From Mesonia profundi (GTDB taxonomy: Bacteria; Bacteroidota; Bacteroidia; Flavobacteriales; Flavobacteriaceae), in the NCBI RefSeq assembly GCF_031085155.1, contig NZ_JAVHUL010000002.1, forward strand, positions 1 through 64,000: 64,000 bases of DNA, written 5' to 3'. Shown one piece after another: positions 1 through 8,504 of the stretch. The translations under genes and the position numbers were made by a program. The notes under the pieces were generated by a model, which was not told where the DNA came from, did no database searches, and worked only from the letters and a program-made list of their open reading frames with translations. Each line of letters opens with the position of its first letter. Position 1 is the stretch's first letter.

Positions 1-478
1 GTGGACCTAAACGTTTTCCGCTTTTTATCATCTTTTAAATGTTTTATAAAACGGTCAACCTATATCAGGGAGTGACATGGAGAGGTGAGAAAATGGATTC
101 GAAATTTTGCTAGAAATTGAATTTTGAACTTTCAGGTGTAGGACGTTGAGTGATTTTTGCAAAAAATAGTATCGAAGCGACCGGATTAGAAGTTAGGCAC
201 GAAGCTGAAATCAAAAAATCCTAATCCTTAATCTGCATTCTCCAATCAAAAATCTCCAATCGTTAATCGTTAATCAAGAAGATTCCTCCTTTTTTGGACT
301 ACCAATTTATCTACACCATCATCTGTTTAATTTGGTATAAATTCAGATTTAACTAAAATTAGGAATTTAGATTTTTAGTGGATAGAAATTTTAAATGTAT
401 TTTAGCTACGGCTAAGCAAAAAACACGCCTCTACATAAATAATTTTTTAATAAAGAGAATCACTTCAAACATACAGTT
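1..478. other. Left-edge region without a clear gene
   Basis: No complete gene is visible. The first plus-strand frame is open from the window edge to a TGA at 73-75, so the last 24 codons of an upstream gene could be here, but I do not recognise the peptide. The minus strand is also open at the edge (from about 55 leftwards), so either could be a partial gene. Bases 200-285 are a low-complexity run of repeated AATC-type words. The 64-codon open frame starting at 378 overlaps the start of carbonic anhydrase in another frame and looks like chance. Confidence 0.4.
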
Positions 479-1123
479 ATGGGTAAAGAGTTTTATAAAA
501 AAATGTTGGACAATAATAAAAAGTGGGTGGAAAGAAGACTTTCTGAAGATGAGCAATACTTCAAAAAGTTAGAAAACGGTCAGTCCCCGCCACTTTTATG
601 GATTGGTTGTGCAGATAGCCGCGTGCCTGCAAATGAAATTATTGGCGCTGAACCAGGGGAAGTTTTTGTGCACCGAAATATTGCCAATTTGGTGGTACAT
701 ACGGATATGAATATGTTGAGTGTTTTAGATTATGCGGTAAATGCCTTAAAAATTGAGCATATTATTGTGTGCGGTCATTATGGTTGCGGAGGTGTAAAAG
801 CAGCGATGGAAAATCAATCTATCGGACTTATAGATAATTGGATAAGACACATCAAAGATGTCTATATGATTTATAAAAAGGAATTGGACGCTATTGAAGA
901 CGAAAAAATGCGTTGGGATAGGTTTGTAGAACTTAACGTTAAAGAGCAAGTTTACGATATGGCCGAAACCTCTATCGTACAAAATGCGTGGAGAAATAAC
1001 CAAAAGTTAACCGTTCACGGTTGGGCTTACGGAGTAGGAACTGGAATTGTAAACGACCTAGGCGTAAACTTGATGGGGAACGATGATTTAGATGAGGTCT
1101 ATCAATTAAAGTTTGAAGAGTAG
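479..1123 (+). CDS. can: Beta-class carbonic anhydrase
   Basis: This enzyme interconverts CO2 and bicarbonate in the cytoplasm, supplying bicarbonate for carboxylases and helping pH balance. The 214-residue length fits beta-class enzymes. The zinc site is complete: C44 in the CADSR motif, and H100 and C103 in HYGCGG, with the D46/R48 catalytic dyad present. ATG at 479 is the natural start, since the motifs sit at the family's usual distance from it. It is a single gene, convergent with cvpA downstream. A hairpin lies about 120 bp after the stop. Family assignment is from motifs; the physiological role is inferred from the family. Confidence 0.96.
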   Translation: MGKEFYKKMLDNNKKWVERRLSEDEQYFKKLENGQSPPLLWIGCADSRVPANEIIGAEPGEVFVHRNIANLVVHTDMNMLSVLDYAVNALKIEHIIVCGHYGCGGVKAAMENQSIGLIDNWIRHIKDVYMIYKKELDAIEDEKMRWDRFVELNVKEQVYDMAETSIVQNAWRNNQKLTVHGWAYGVGTGIVNDLGVNLMGNDDLDEVYQLKFEE

Positions 1124-1242
1124 ATTTTATTCTCTTTAAAAACAGAGGTTAGGAGTATGTAGAATTTTTCCATTGCTGAAATTATTTTCAACTTCAAACT
1201 AAAATTTCACACACCCTTGGATTTCTTCGGGATATTTTTCTG

Positions 1243-1278
1243 ATAAACTCTTCCGCTCTTTTTAGAGGGGGAGTTTAT
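1243..1278. other. Hairpin downstream of carbonic anhydrase
   Basis: ATAAACTC at 1243-1250 pairs with GAGTTTAT at 1271-1278, and an inner stem CCGCTCT/AGAGGGG closes around a TTTT loop with one mismatch. There is no U-tract after it, so it is not a classical intrinsic terminator. It lies in the convergent gap between the carbonic anhydrase gene and cvpA and may protect or end transcripts from either side. Confidence 0.45.
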
Positions 1279-1406
1279 GCAAGTTTCCACAATGATTTAC
1301 AAGTTAATTTTGTAATATTCTAAAATAACATTTTCGACAAAGTTTACCCGATGCAAAAGAAGAGCTCAGAAGAATAACTTCAAGTAAATTCTAACTCAGC
1401 TTAAGA

Positions 1407-1922
1407 CTACTTTAAATTATTTTCTTCCATAGTTTCATCTACTTTATTTAAAATTTGAGGCAAAAATACGGGAGCAATCACTTTTATGGGTTCATAAAGA
1501 ATAGACTCCTCTAAGGTTTCTTCTTTAACAAATTGCGCATGATCATTGTAACTAGCGATAAACATGAGGATAGCGCTGGTAATAAAAACTGCTTTTAAGA
1601 GTCCGAAAGCGCCGCCTAAGATGCGGTTCACAATTCCTAAGGCAATCACGCCAACCAACTTTGTCAAGAGTTTTCCTATGAGCAAAATAAAGAGAACTAT
1701 AAGAATAAAAGTGACAGCAAAAGCGGTAAGTTGTATGTATTGTTCTTCCCAATCAAACTGATGGTGTAAAAAATTAAAGGCAAAATGACTAAAGTGAATA
1801 GCGCCATAAATACCTAGTATTAAAGCTACTAAGGAGGCGAGTTCAATAATAAAACCTTTCATAAAACCTCTTATGAGCCCCAAAAGGAGAATAATCCCTA
1901 AAACAATATCAATTACATTCAT
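1407..1922 (-). CDS. CvpA family membrane protein
   Basis: A 171-residue inner-membrane protein with about four hydrophobic segments (roughly residues 3-25, 30-50, 62-88 and 100-125) and a polar C-terminal tail. The opening 'NVIDIVLGIILLLGLIRGFMKG' pattern, with the RG(F/W)xKG motif after helix 1, is typical of CvpA (colicin V production) proteins. The family is needed for colicin V export in E. coli and has been linked to envelope stress; its molecular activity is unclear. It stands alone, divergent from the 2022 gene and convergent with carbonic anhydrase. The start ATG reads from 1922. Confidence 0.85.
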   Translation of the reverse strand: MNVIDIVLGIILLLGLIRGFMKGFIIELASLVALILGIYGAIHFSHFAFNFLHHQFDWEEQYIQLTAFAVTFILIVLFILLIGKLLTKLVGVIALGIVNRILGGAFGLLKAVFITSAILMFIASYNDHAQFVKEETLEESILYEPIKVIAPVFLPQILNKVDETMEENNLK

Positions 1923-2021
1923 AGCTCAAATATAACTTAAAATCAATAATCTCTACATAAACACTCAAGCTATACGTGAAAAATAAGCTTAAATTTTAAA
2001 ACTAAACTCTATCTTTGCGAT

Positions 2022-2378
2022 ATGATAAGAGACGAAGAATTAAAGAACAGATGGGAACGCGTGCAAACACAACTTTCAAAGCAATTTGCCGATGGAGAGA
2101 TGATGGATTTGGATGCGATTATTTACCTGATTGGAGTTCAAGAACTAGGACAACTACATAAAAAATTTAAAAAAGACCATAAAATAGATTTGATGCATAT
2201 TGCGATTTGTAAGCTGTTAGAGCCATATGGTTACTATGAATTTGATTATGTAGATGATGACGGTTGGCCACATTATAAAATTATAGAACATTTACCAGTT
2301 TTAAAAGCCGGGGAACAATCTATTATGATGAAAGAAGCCATCGTAACGTATTTTCTAGAGAAAGAATACATCAAATAA
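2022..2378 (+). CDS. Conserved hypothetical protein (118 aa)
   Basis: I do not assign a function. The protein is soluble and mostly helical at the N-terminus (RDEELKNRWERVQTQLSKQF). The middle is rich in acidic and aromatic residues (YYEFDYVDDDGWPHYK). There is no signal peptide, membrane segment or cysteine pair. TATCTTTG about 10 bp upstream of the ATG matches the flavobacterial -7 element, supporting a short leader and this start. It is a single gene between cvpA (divergent) and pheS. Codon use matches the neighbours, so it is probably a native lineage-specific gene. Confidence 0.7.
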   Translation: MIRDEELKNRWERVQTQLSKQFADGEMMDLDAIIYLIGVQELGQLHKKFKKDHKIDLMHIAICKLLEPYGYYEFDYVDDDGWPHYKIIEHLPVLKAGEQSIMMKEAIVTYFLEKEYIK

Positions 2379-2459
2379 TTAGTGTGATAAATAGAAATGG
2401 AAGTGGAGAAAAGAAGCGCTTAAGATTTTGGCTTTCTTAAATGTAGGCAGTAAAAACTA

Positions 2460-2493
2460 TTTGCCTAACACGCTTTATTTTTTCTTAACTTTG
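2460..2493 (+). promoter_or_regulatory. Probable pheS promoter
   Basis: TTTG at 2460-2463 and TAACTTTG at 2486-2493 resemble the Bacteroidetes -33/-7 elements, with a 22-bp gap, slightly longer than the usual 19-21. The pheS ATG follows at 2514, leaving a leader of about 15 bases. Confidence 0.5.
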
Positions 2494-2513
2494 CAGACTT
2501 AATTTAAGAGAAG

Positions 2514-3536
2514 ATGATTCAGAAGATTAAAGATTATATTACTGAAGTAGAAAATTTTCAGGCGAAAACGGCTGAAGAAATTGAAGCTTTCAGAATTAAA
2601 TTTTTAGGAAAAAAGGGGGTGTTAAATGATTTCTTTACGGAATTTAAAAACGTTCCTAATGAGCAAAAGAAAGAATTTGGTCAAAGCATCAATCAGCTTA
2701 AAACTTCCGCGCAAGCGAAAGTAGATAGCTTAAAAGATTGGCTGGAGAATCAAGCAGAAGAAAAAGGAGCTTACGGAGATTTATCCCGTCCTGGCGAGGC
2801 CATTGAGATTGGCTCGAGGCATCCCATTTCTATTGTAAAGAATCAAATTATTGAAATCTTCTCGAATATAGGTTTTAATGTGTCTGAAGGTCCAGAGATG
2901 GAAGACGATTGGCATAATTTTACCGCCTTAAACTTGCCAGAATATCACCCGGCAAGAGATATGCAGGATACGTTTTTTATTCAAACCAATCCCGAAGATA
3001 TTTTATTGAGAACGCATACCTCTAGCGTACAAGTGCGGTATATGGAAGAACATCAACCGCCTATTAGAACCATTTCTCCGGGTCGGGTTTTTAGAAACGA
3101 AGCCATTTCTTCTCGTTCTCACTGTATTTTTCACCAAGTGGAAGGTTTGTATATAGATAAAGATGTGAGCTTTGCCGATTTAAAGCAAACCCTTCTTTAT
3201 TTTACCAAACAGCTTTTTGGAAAGTCTAAAATACGATTAAGACCTTCTTATTTTCCGTTTACGGAACCTAGCGCCGAAGTAGATATTTACTGGGGACTAG
3301 AAACTGAAACCGATTATAGAATCACTAAAGGAACCGGTTGGTTAGAAATTATGGGCTGCGGAATGGTAGATCCTAACGTGCTTAAAAATTCTAATATTGA
3401 TCCTAACGAATATTCTGGTTTCGCTTTTGGAATGGGAATAGAACGTATCGCCATGTTATTGTATCAAATAGATGACATTAGAATGTTTTACGAAAATGAC
3501 GTTCGGTTTTTAAAACAATTTAAATCTGTATTATAG
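2514..3536 (+). CDS. pheS: Phenylalanine--tRNA ligase alpha subunit
   Basis: PheS forms the catalytic part of the alpha2-beta2 enzyme that charges tRNA-Phe. The 340-residue protein has an N-terminal coiled-coil tRNA-binding arm (about residues 1-90) followed by the class II core. Motif 2 lies around '[22 protein letters not shown]', and motif 3 is the glycine-rich [13 protein letters not shown] near the C-terminus. Length is standard. No pheT is next to it, which is common in Bacteroidetes. The gene directly downstream starts at the base after the stop, so it is probably cotranscribed with two small genes. The cognate tRNA-Phe is in this window at 49.9 kb. Confidence 0.97.
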   Translation: MIQKIKDYITEVENFQAKTAEEIEAFRIKFLGKKGVLNDFFTEFKNVPNEQKKEFGQSINQLKTSAQAKVDSLKDWLENQAEEKGAYGDLSRPGEAIEIGSRHPISIVKNQIIEIFSNIGFNVSEGPEMEDDWHNFTALNLPEYHPARDMQDTFFIQTNPEDILLRTHTSSVQVRYMEEHQPPIRTISPGRVFRNEAISSRSHCIFHQVEGLYIDKDVSFADLKQTLLYFTKQLFGKSKIRLRPSYFPFTEPSAEVDIYWGLETETDYRITKGTGWLEIMGCGMVDPNVLKNSNIDPNEYSGFAFGMGIERIAMLLYQIDDIRMFYENDVRFLKQFKSVL

Positions 3537-3707
3537 ATGAAAAAAATAGGGTTTATCATATTGGCCGCCTTTATTCTAGGCCTTATTGTTTATGTCACTT
3601 TTATTATTGCCGTAATTAAAATTACGTTAGGCATAATTTTATTGGCTATCGCTGCCGTTTTATTGACTATTGTTTATTTTAAAATTAAACACCGTTTAAA
3701 CGACTAA
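3537..3707 (+). CDS. Small membrane protein (56 aa)
   Basis: ATG at 3537 follows the pheS stop with no gap, and the frame stays open to TAA at 3705-3707. The peptide has two hydrophobic stretches (about residues 4-27 and 29-48) and a basic tail KIKHRLND, consistent with a two-helix inner-membrane miniprotein. It sits between pheS and a 131-residue unknown gene with a 3-bp gap, so the three look like an operon. I know no function for it. Zero-gap placement and membrane-like composition support a real gene. Confidence 0.7.
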   Translation: MKKIGFIILAAFILGLIVYVTFIIAVIKITLGIILLAIAAVLLTIVYFKIKHRLND

Positions 3708-3710
3708 GCT

Positions 3711-4106
3711 TTGAAGAAAGATATTAAGATTACTCCCGTTGAAGGCGTATATGTCGCTGCCGTTTTAGAGTACAATAAAGACTTTCAAATGGATGATTGG
3801 AATGTGTATGTCATCAACGAAAACCTCTATCCTATAGAAACGGTTCTTATTGTTTCTAAAGGTTTTGAAGGTAAAAAAATCACCACTACTTTTAGGCATA
3901 ACTTAAAGTTACTCCCTGCAAAATCTTATGCAAAAGTGGAGTTGCTTCAACCCGATTTGTTTGAAATCAATAACGAATTTTCAGTTTCCTTCTTTTCAGA
4001 AAAAGGATTTTTACACCATAACTTCTTATTCCCAAAACGCAGTATAGACGAAGCTAATCGTAAAGAATTACCGATTATGAAAGAAAAAGGAATCTTAGCT
4101 CAGTAA
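3711..4106 (+). CDS. Conserved hypothetical protein downstream of pheS (131 aa)
   Basis: A soluble protein of unknown function with mixed alpha/beta character and no signal peptide or cysteines. The start is TTG at 3711; the next ATG is at codon 26 and would remove the conserved-looking KITPVEGVYVAAV beginning, so TTG is preferred. It lies 3 bp after the small membrane protein in the pheS operon. It ends one base before the convergent EamA permease gene. Such a gene after pheS is, to my recollection, common in flavobacteria, but I could not check this. Confidence 0.7.
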   Translation: MKKDIKITPVEGVYVAAVLEYNKDFQMDDWNVYVINENLYPIETVLIVSKGFEGKKITTTFRHNLKLLPAKSYAKVELLQPDLFEINNEFSVSFFSEKGFLHHNFLFPKRSIDEANRKELPIMKEKGILAQ

Positions 4107-4107
4107 T

Positions 4108-5007
4108 TTATAAAGCTTTTTTCGCCGTCTTTAGGTTCATCACTACAATAGAGAGTAAGATCAATACAATTCCTAGCCATTGCGGTAAAGTCACGACTTC
4201 ATTCAGTAATAAATAAGCCATACAAACCGCTACTGGTAACTCGATAGAAGTGATAATCACCCCAATTCCCACATTTAATTTAGGCATTCCAGTGGTTAGA
4301 AATAAAGGAGGTAAAATGGTTCCGAAGATGGCTAATAAAGGTCCCCAAAAGTAAAATATTTCCAGATTAAAACCTTGTATCAACGTAGGCAAGGTAATAG
4401 CGCTTACAATGATTAAGCCGCCTAACATCATCCATTTACTTCTTAGCATAGACGGCAACTCTGTAGAAACCGTATTAGAACTGTAAATGGTAACCGTATA
4501 GGAAGCTGCAGCCAGCAATCCGAATAAAATACCTCTGAGGTCTAATTCGAAGCTCTCAAATAGAACGTTGGTAGCCAAAAGGGTTCCTAGTAGAATAATG
4601 AGTACCGCCAAGATTTTAAGGGCAGTAGGCTTTTGTTTTTGAATGACTGCATCTAGTGCGACTCCCATCCAAACACTCTGCATCAATAAAACGATTCCTA
4701 TAGAAACCGTAATGTATTGCACCGCCAAATAGTAGAAAATACTGGTAAGTCCCAAGGAGCTACCCGCAACAATAAGCTTTAAGATACTTTTCCTTGAAGC
4801 CGGAGCTGCAGGGGTTTTTCTTTTCTTTCCTTTATAAAATAGATTAAGAATCACAAGACCAAAGAAACCAATAAAAAGTTGTGCAAAAGTCACTTCGTAA
4901 GCGGTGAAGCCTTCCTCATAGGCCATTTTTACAAAGGTGGTGAGCATTCCGTAACTCGAGGCGCCTAGAGCTACTAGAATGCCTCCTTTTAAAACAGTAT
5001 TTTTCAA
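4108..5007 (-). CDS. EamA/DMT family permease
   Basis: An inner-membrane transporter of the drug/metabolite superfamily, probably an exporter or exchanger of a small metabolite; the substrate cannot be read from sequence. The 299 residues show ten hydrophobic segments in two EamA repeats, about residues 8-145 and 155-295. The start is TTG at 5007, because the first membrane helix (GGILVALGASSYGMLTTF) begins right after it and a later ATG would cut into that helix. It is convergent with the pheS operon and sits 27 bp downstream of gpsA, so gpsA transcription may read into it. Confidence 0.88.
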   Translation of the reverse strand: MKNTVLKGGILVALGASSYGMLTTFVKMAYEEGFTAYEVTFAQLFIGFFGLVILNLFYKGKKRKTPAAPASRKSILKLIVAGSSLGLTSIFYYLAVQYITVSIGIVLLMQSVWMGVALDAVIQKQKPTALKILAVLIILLGTLLATNVLFESFELDLRGILFGLLAAASYTVTIYSSNTVSTELPSMLRSKWMMLGGLIIVSAITLPTLIQGFNLEIFYFWGPLLAIFGTILPPLFLTTGMPKLNVGIGVIITSIELPVAVCMAYLLLNEVVTLPQWLGIVLILLSIVVMNLKTAKKAL

Positions 5008-5021
5008 ATAGGTTGTATTAT

Positions 5022-5034
5022 CGCTTTCGCGGAA
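5022..5034. repeat. CGCTTTCGCGGAA motif at the gpsA stop
   Basis: A 13-bp near-palindromic word that ends exactly where the gpsA stop codon begins. Its reverse complement, TTCCGCGAAAGCG, occurs exactly at 23561-23573 and 38682-38694, with close variants elsewhere in the window. Confidence 0.5.
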
Positions 5035-6039
5035 TTAATCTAATTTATCGGTAAGTTTTAAGAATACTCTTTTCGGGTTTTTATGCTCGTACAAGATCTC
5101 ATAGACCGCATTGATAATTGGAGTCCTGGCTTTTTTACTTCCTTTATTCTTGTTGATGTGGTAAGCGCTTTTGCTAGCATAATAACCTTCTGCAATCATA
5201 CTCATTTCCATTTGAGCACTTTTTACTGTGTAGCCTTTCCCTATCATATTTCCAAACATTCTATTGCGACTAAAAACAGAGTACCCCGTCACCAAAAGAT
5301 CCCCTAAATAGGCGGAATCATTAATATTGCGCTTCATCTTATACGTTTTTTTAATAAAACGTTTCATCTCTCGTATCGCATTACTCATCAAAACGCTCTG
5401 GAAGTTATCGCCATAACCTAAACCATGTGCAATTCCCGCAGCAATAGCATAGATGTTTTTAAGCATAGCGGCATATTCGGTACCAATAATGTCTTCGCTG
5501 GTTTTACATTTAATGTAATGGTTACTCAAATGACTGGCTAGGTATTTGGCATTATCTTCATTAGAACAAGCAATAGTAAGGTATGAAAGCCGTTCTAAAG
5601 CTACTTCTTCGGCATGACAAGGTCCTGTGATCACTCCAATATGATCAAAAGGAATATCATACGTCTTGTGAAAGTGTTCTCCTACAATAAGGCTGCTTTC
5701 AGGAACAATTCCTTTAATGGCACTAAAAATAAGCTTGTCTTTTAAGGGAACAGTAAGTTGGTCTAATTCGGTTTTCAAAAATGCTGAAGGAATAGCAAAC
5801 ACGAGACAGTCTGCTTCCGCGACAGCGACATTAATATCATTGGTTAATTTAAGCTGGGAGACATCAAACTCTACCGAGCTTAAATAATTGGGGTTATGGT
5901 CTTCTTTTTTTATATGCTCAATCGCGTCTTGGTTGCGCATGTACCAATGTACGGTTTGTACATTCTCACATAGCATTTTGGTAATAGCGGTCGCCCAACT
6001 ACCACCACCAATGACAGCAAATTTTGAATCTTTCTTCAT
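5035..6039 (-). CDS. gpsA: NAD(P)H-dependent glycerol-3-phosphate dehydrogenase
   Basis: GpsA reduces dihydroxyacetone phosphate to sn-glycerol 3-phosphate, the backbone precursor of phospholipids. The 334-residue protein opens with the Rossmann motif GGGSWATA. A conserved GPCHAEEVALERLS block lies near residue 140, followed by the catalytic-lysine region in EYAAMLKNIYAIAAG near residue 190. Length is standard. It is followed 27 bp later by the EamA permease and is divergent from the orphan plus-strand terminator at 6201. The start ATG at 6039 leaves the nucleotide motif at the N-terminus as expected. Confidence 0.95.
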   Translation of the reverse strand: MKKDSKFAVIGGGSWATAITKMLCENVQTVHWYMRNQDAIEHIKKEDHNPNYLSSVEFDVSQLKLTNDINVAVAEADCLVFAIPSAFLKTELDQLTVPLKDKLIFSAIKGIVPESSLIVGEHFHKTYDIPFDHIGVITGPCHAEEVALERLSYLTIACSNEDNAKYLASHLSNHYIKCKTSEDIIGTEYAAMLKNIYAIAAGIAHGLGYGDNFQSVLMSNAIREMKRFIKKTYKMKRNINDSAYLGDLLVTGYSVFSRNRMFGNMIGKGYTVKSAQMEMSMIAEGYYASKSAYHINKNKGSKKARTPIINAVYEILYEHKNPKRVFLKLTDKLD

Positions 6040-6200
6040 AAAACATCGTTCTTAGAAGCTAAAGTACAAAATAAAAAAGGGTTTAAAATTTACAAGGCTT
6101 GGCCTAAAGAAATTTTAACACTATTTATGGGTAGAGCGTACAATTTAATCAAAGAATACCACGTTATCCTTAGAGATTTTTTGGTTGGTTATTTAGTTGA

Positions 6201-6237
6201 AGATCCGTTTACTTTCGTAGTAAACGGATCTTTTTTT
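6201..6237 (+). terminator. Intrinsic terminator without an obvious plus-strand gene
   Basis: AGATCCGTTTACT at 6201-6213 pairs perfectly with AGTAAACGGATCT at 6219-6231 and is followed by T residues to 6237. The T-run is on the plus strand, so it ends a rightward transcript. Both flanking genes (gpsA, nadD) read leftward, so the transcript it ends is unannotated. The stem may also act on nadD transcripts, because it starts right after the nadD stop. Confidence 0.75.
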
Positions 6238-6820
6238 AGGAATAAAATCCCATTTCATCTATATATTCCCAAGCCGATGCAGGTAATAAAGGCCGAATGT
6301 TCTTTCCTTCTTTGATAGAATTTCTAATAAACGTAGAGGAGATTTCCATGATAGGTGCTTTTATGTAAGTCACTTTTTCATGATGGGCTAAAGTCGGTGT
6401 TTTTTTAAGATCGTAAACTCTTGGATAGACCAAAAGGTGATAACGTTCTAAAATGACTTCGTAGTTTTTCCATTTGGGAAGACTTTGTAAATTATCCTCT
6501 CCCATAATTAGAGAAAACGTATAGTCTGGAAATTTCTCCTCTAAATGTGCCAAGGTATTCACCGTATAATTAGGCTGCAGTAAACCAAACTCAATGTCTG
6601 ATGGTCTTAATTTATCGTAACTCTGGGTCGCTCTATGCGCCATTTCTAAACGATCATAATCGGGGAGGAGGCTGCTTTTTTTCTTATGAGGATTATGCGG
6701 CGTCACTACTAGCCACACTTCATCTAGGTCAGAAAATTCTGCCATATGATTGGCGATAGCCAAATGTCCTATGTGAATAGGATTAAAGGTTCCAAAATAA
6801 AGTCCGATGTGTTTTTTCAA
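6236..6820 (-). CDS. nadD: Nicotinate-nucleotide adenylyltransferase
   Basis: NadD adenylates nicotinate mononucleotide in NAD synthesis. The 194-residue protein has the nucleotidyltransferase signature GTFNPIHIGH near residue 10 and the ISSTFIRNSI motif near residue 165. The start codon is TTG at 6820, required to keep the first beta-strand IGLYFG, which always precedes the motif. It is third in the order yicC-like, gmk, nadD, with a 91-bp gap after gmk. The stop overlaps the T-run of a plus-strand terminator. Confidence 0.95.
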   Translation of the reverse strand: MKKHIGLYFGTFNPIHIGHLAIANHMAEFSDLDEVWLVVTPHNPHKKKSSLLPDYDRLEMAHRATQSYDKLRPSDIEFGLLQPNYTVNTLAHLEEKFPDYTFSLIMGEDNLQSLPKWKNYEVILERYHLLVYPRVYDLKKTPTLAHHEKVTYIKAPIMEISSTFIRNSIKEGKNIRPLLPASAWEYIDEMGFYS

Positions 6821-6911
6821 AACGAAAATTAGTTTTATTCACGAAGTGAAGTTTCAAATATTCCGAGTTTCGTCTCGAAATTTAAATATTTTGCGGCTTG
6901 CGCGAATTGAT

Positions 6912-7484
6912 TTATTTACTGATAAAGTTTTTCACCAGGCTGTACGATTCAGATAAAGCGGTAGGCAGGTCGTTATTCACAATAATAAAGTCAAATTGTG
7001 GCGCCGTCGCCATCTCAATAGAAGCTTTTGCGACCCGCATATTGATACGGTCATCTGTTTCTGTCTTTCGTTTCTTAAGCCTTATTTTTAGCTCCTCAAT
7101 ACTTGGAGGTTGCACAAAAACCGCTAAGGTTCTTTCGGGATAAATGTGTTTAATGTCTAGGCCTCCCACCACATCAATATCAAAAACAACGTGTTTGCCA
7201 CTGGCCCAAATGCGTTGTACTTCTTTTTTTAAAGTGCCGTAAAAATTATCTCGGTACACCTCTTCCCATTCTAAGAAATCCTCTTTCTTAATATGCGATT
7301 TAAACTCCTCTAACGACATAAAGTAGTAGTCTCTTCCATCAACTTCATCTCCTCGCGGTTCTCTTGAAGTAGCAGAAATGGAGAAATCTAAGTTGAGGTC
7401 TTCTTGTTTTAGCAGGTGCTTTACGATAGTGGTTTTACCTGATCCCGATGGTGCTGAAAAAACGATTAGTTTTCCTTCAATCAT
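6912..7484 (-). CDS. gmk: Guanylate kinase
   Basis: Gmk phosphorylates GMP to GDP using ATP. The 190-residue protein begins with the P-loop SAPSGSGKTT (about residues 9-18). The GMP-binding residues lie in TSREPRGDEVDGRDYYF, and VFDIDVVGG follows. The start codon overlaps the stop of the upstream yicC-like gene by one base, indicating translational coupling. The gene pair is widely conserved in bacteria. Length and motifs are complete. Confidence 0.96.
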   Translation of the reverse strand: MIEGKLIVFSAPSGSGKTTIVKHLLKQEDLNLDFSISATSREPRGDEVDGRDYYFMSLEEFKSHIKKEDFLEWEEVYRDNFYGTLKKEVQRIWASGKHVVFDIDVVGGLDIKHIYPERTLAVFVQPPSIEELKIRLKKRKTETDDRINMRVAKASIEMATAPQFDFIIVNNDLPTALSESYSLVKNFISK

Positions 7485-8350
7485 TACAAGACGTTTAAAA
7501 GTTGTTCTTTGATTTTCTCTAATTCATCTTTCATTTCTACCACCAATTTCTGCATAGGAGCATAATTAGATTTGCTTCCAATGGTGTTGACTTCTCTTCC
7601 AATTTCTTGTCCTATAAAACCTAATTTTTTACCATTAGAGTCACTAGAATTTAAGGATTCCGTAAAGTAAGATAAGTGATTGTCTAAACGTATTTTTTCT
7701 TCGGTAATGTCATATTTTTCAATATAATAAACCAATTCTTGTTCAAACCTATTCTCGTCTACATTTTCTTTTAAATCGGCTATTCCTTTTCTAAGACGTT
7801 CTTTTACAGCTTCCACCCGTTGCGGATCAATTGCTATAATTTCTGATAAGATATTTTTTATGTTGGTAATGCGAAGCACAAAATCTTGCTCTAGCGCTTT
7901 CCCTTCATCCAATCTGTAGCGAGTCACTTCTTGTAAAGCAGCTTCTACTCCTTTTTCAATCGCTATAAACTCATCTTCATCTACTTCTTCGCGCTCTGTT
8001 TTTAAAGCATCTGGTAAGCGAATGGCCATTTTTAAAAGCTCTACATCATCTTTGTTTCCCGTTTCCGGAATTGCTTTAAGCTGCGCCATATAATTTTTCA
8101 CCACAACGGCATTGATAGCAGAAGAAGTTTCTTCGCCTGTAACCTCTGCATATAAGGAAAAATCTACTTTTCCACGTTGTAGGGATTTAGAAATTTTATT
8201 GCGTAGGCTTAGTTCTTTCTCTCGATACTGAGAAGGCATACGGGCGTTAAGATCTAAATTTTTACTATTTAAAGTTTTAATTTCAATAGTGATTTTCTTA
8301 TTGGGAAGCTCTACCGTATGCTTGCCAAAACCAGTCATGGATTGAATCAT
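7484..8350 (-). CDS. YicC family protein (putative endoribonuclease)
   Basis: The 288-residue protein matches the YicC family. The N-terminus MIQSMTGFGK is diagnostic, and the C-terminal domain ends in a GREVNTIGSKS block (about residues 245-255) followed by a helix. E. coli YicC has been reported as an RNase that promotes decay of a small RNA; applying that here is inference. It overlaps gmk by one base and is probably the first gene of the yicC-gmk-nadD unit. Confidence 0.9.
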   Translation of the reverse strand: MIQSMTGFGKHTVELPNKKITIEIKTLNSKNLDLNARMPSQYREKELSLRNKISKSLQRGKVDFSLYAEVTGEETSSAINAVVVKNYMAQLKAIPETGNKDDVELLKMAIRLPDALKTEREEVDEDEFIAIEKGVEAALQEVTRYRLDEGKALEQDFVLRITNIKNILSEIIAIDPQRVEAVKERLRKGIADLKENVDENRFEQELVYYIEKYDITEEKIRLDNHLSYFTESLNSSDSNGKKLGFIGQEIGREVNTIGSKSNYAPMQKLVVEMKDELEKIKEQLLNVL

Positions 8351-8504
8351 GTCTCTTTTTTAAAGTTGAGCAAAGGTAATAAAAACTAATAGTTTAACGA
8401 TAAATAATCTCCTTTGCTGTGAGTACTGGGTTTTGCGTTAAATAAAAACAAAAACGTATAGGGTTTGCTTTAAATTTATTATGCTTGCGTAATAAAACAC
8501 AATC

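Noticed and set aside
378-572. 64-codon frame before carbonic anhydrase
   Set aside because: It overlaps the start of a strong gene in another frame and has no domain or ribosome signal.
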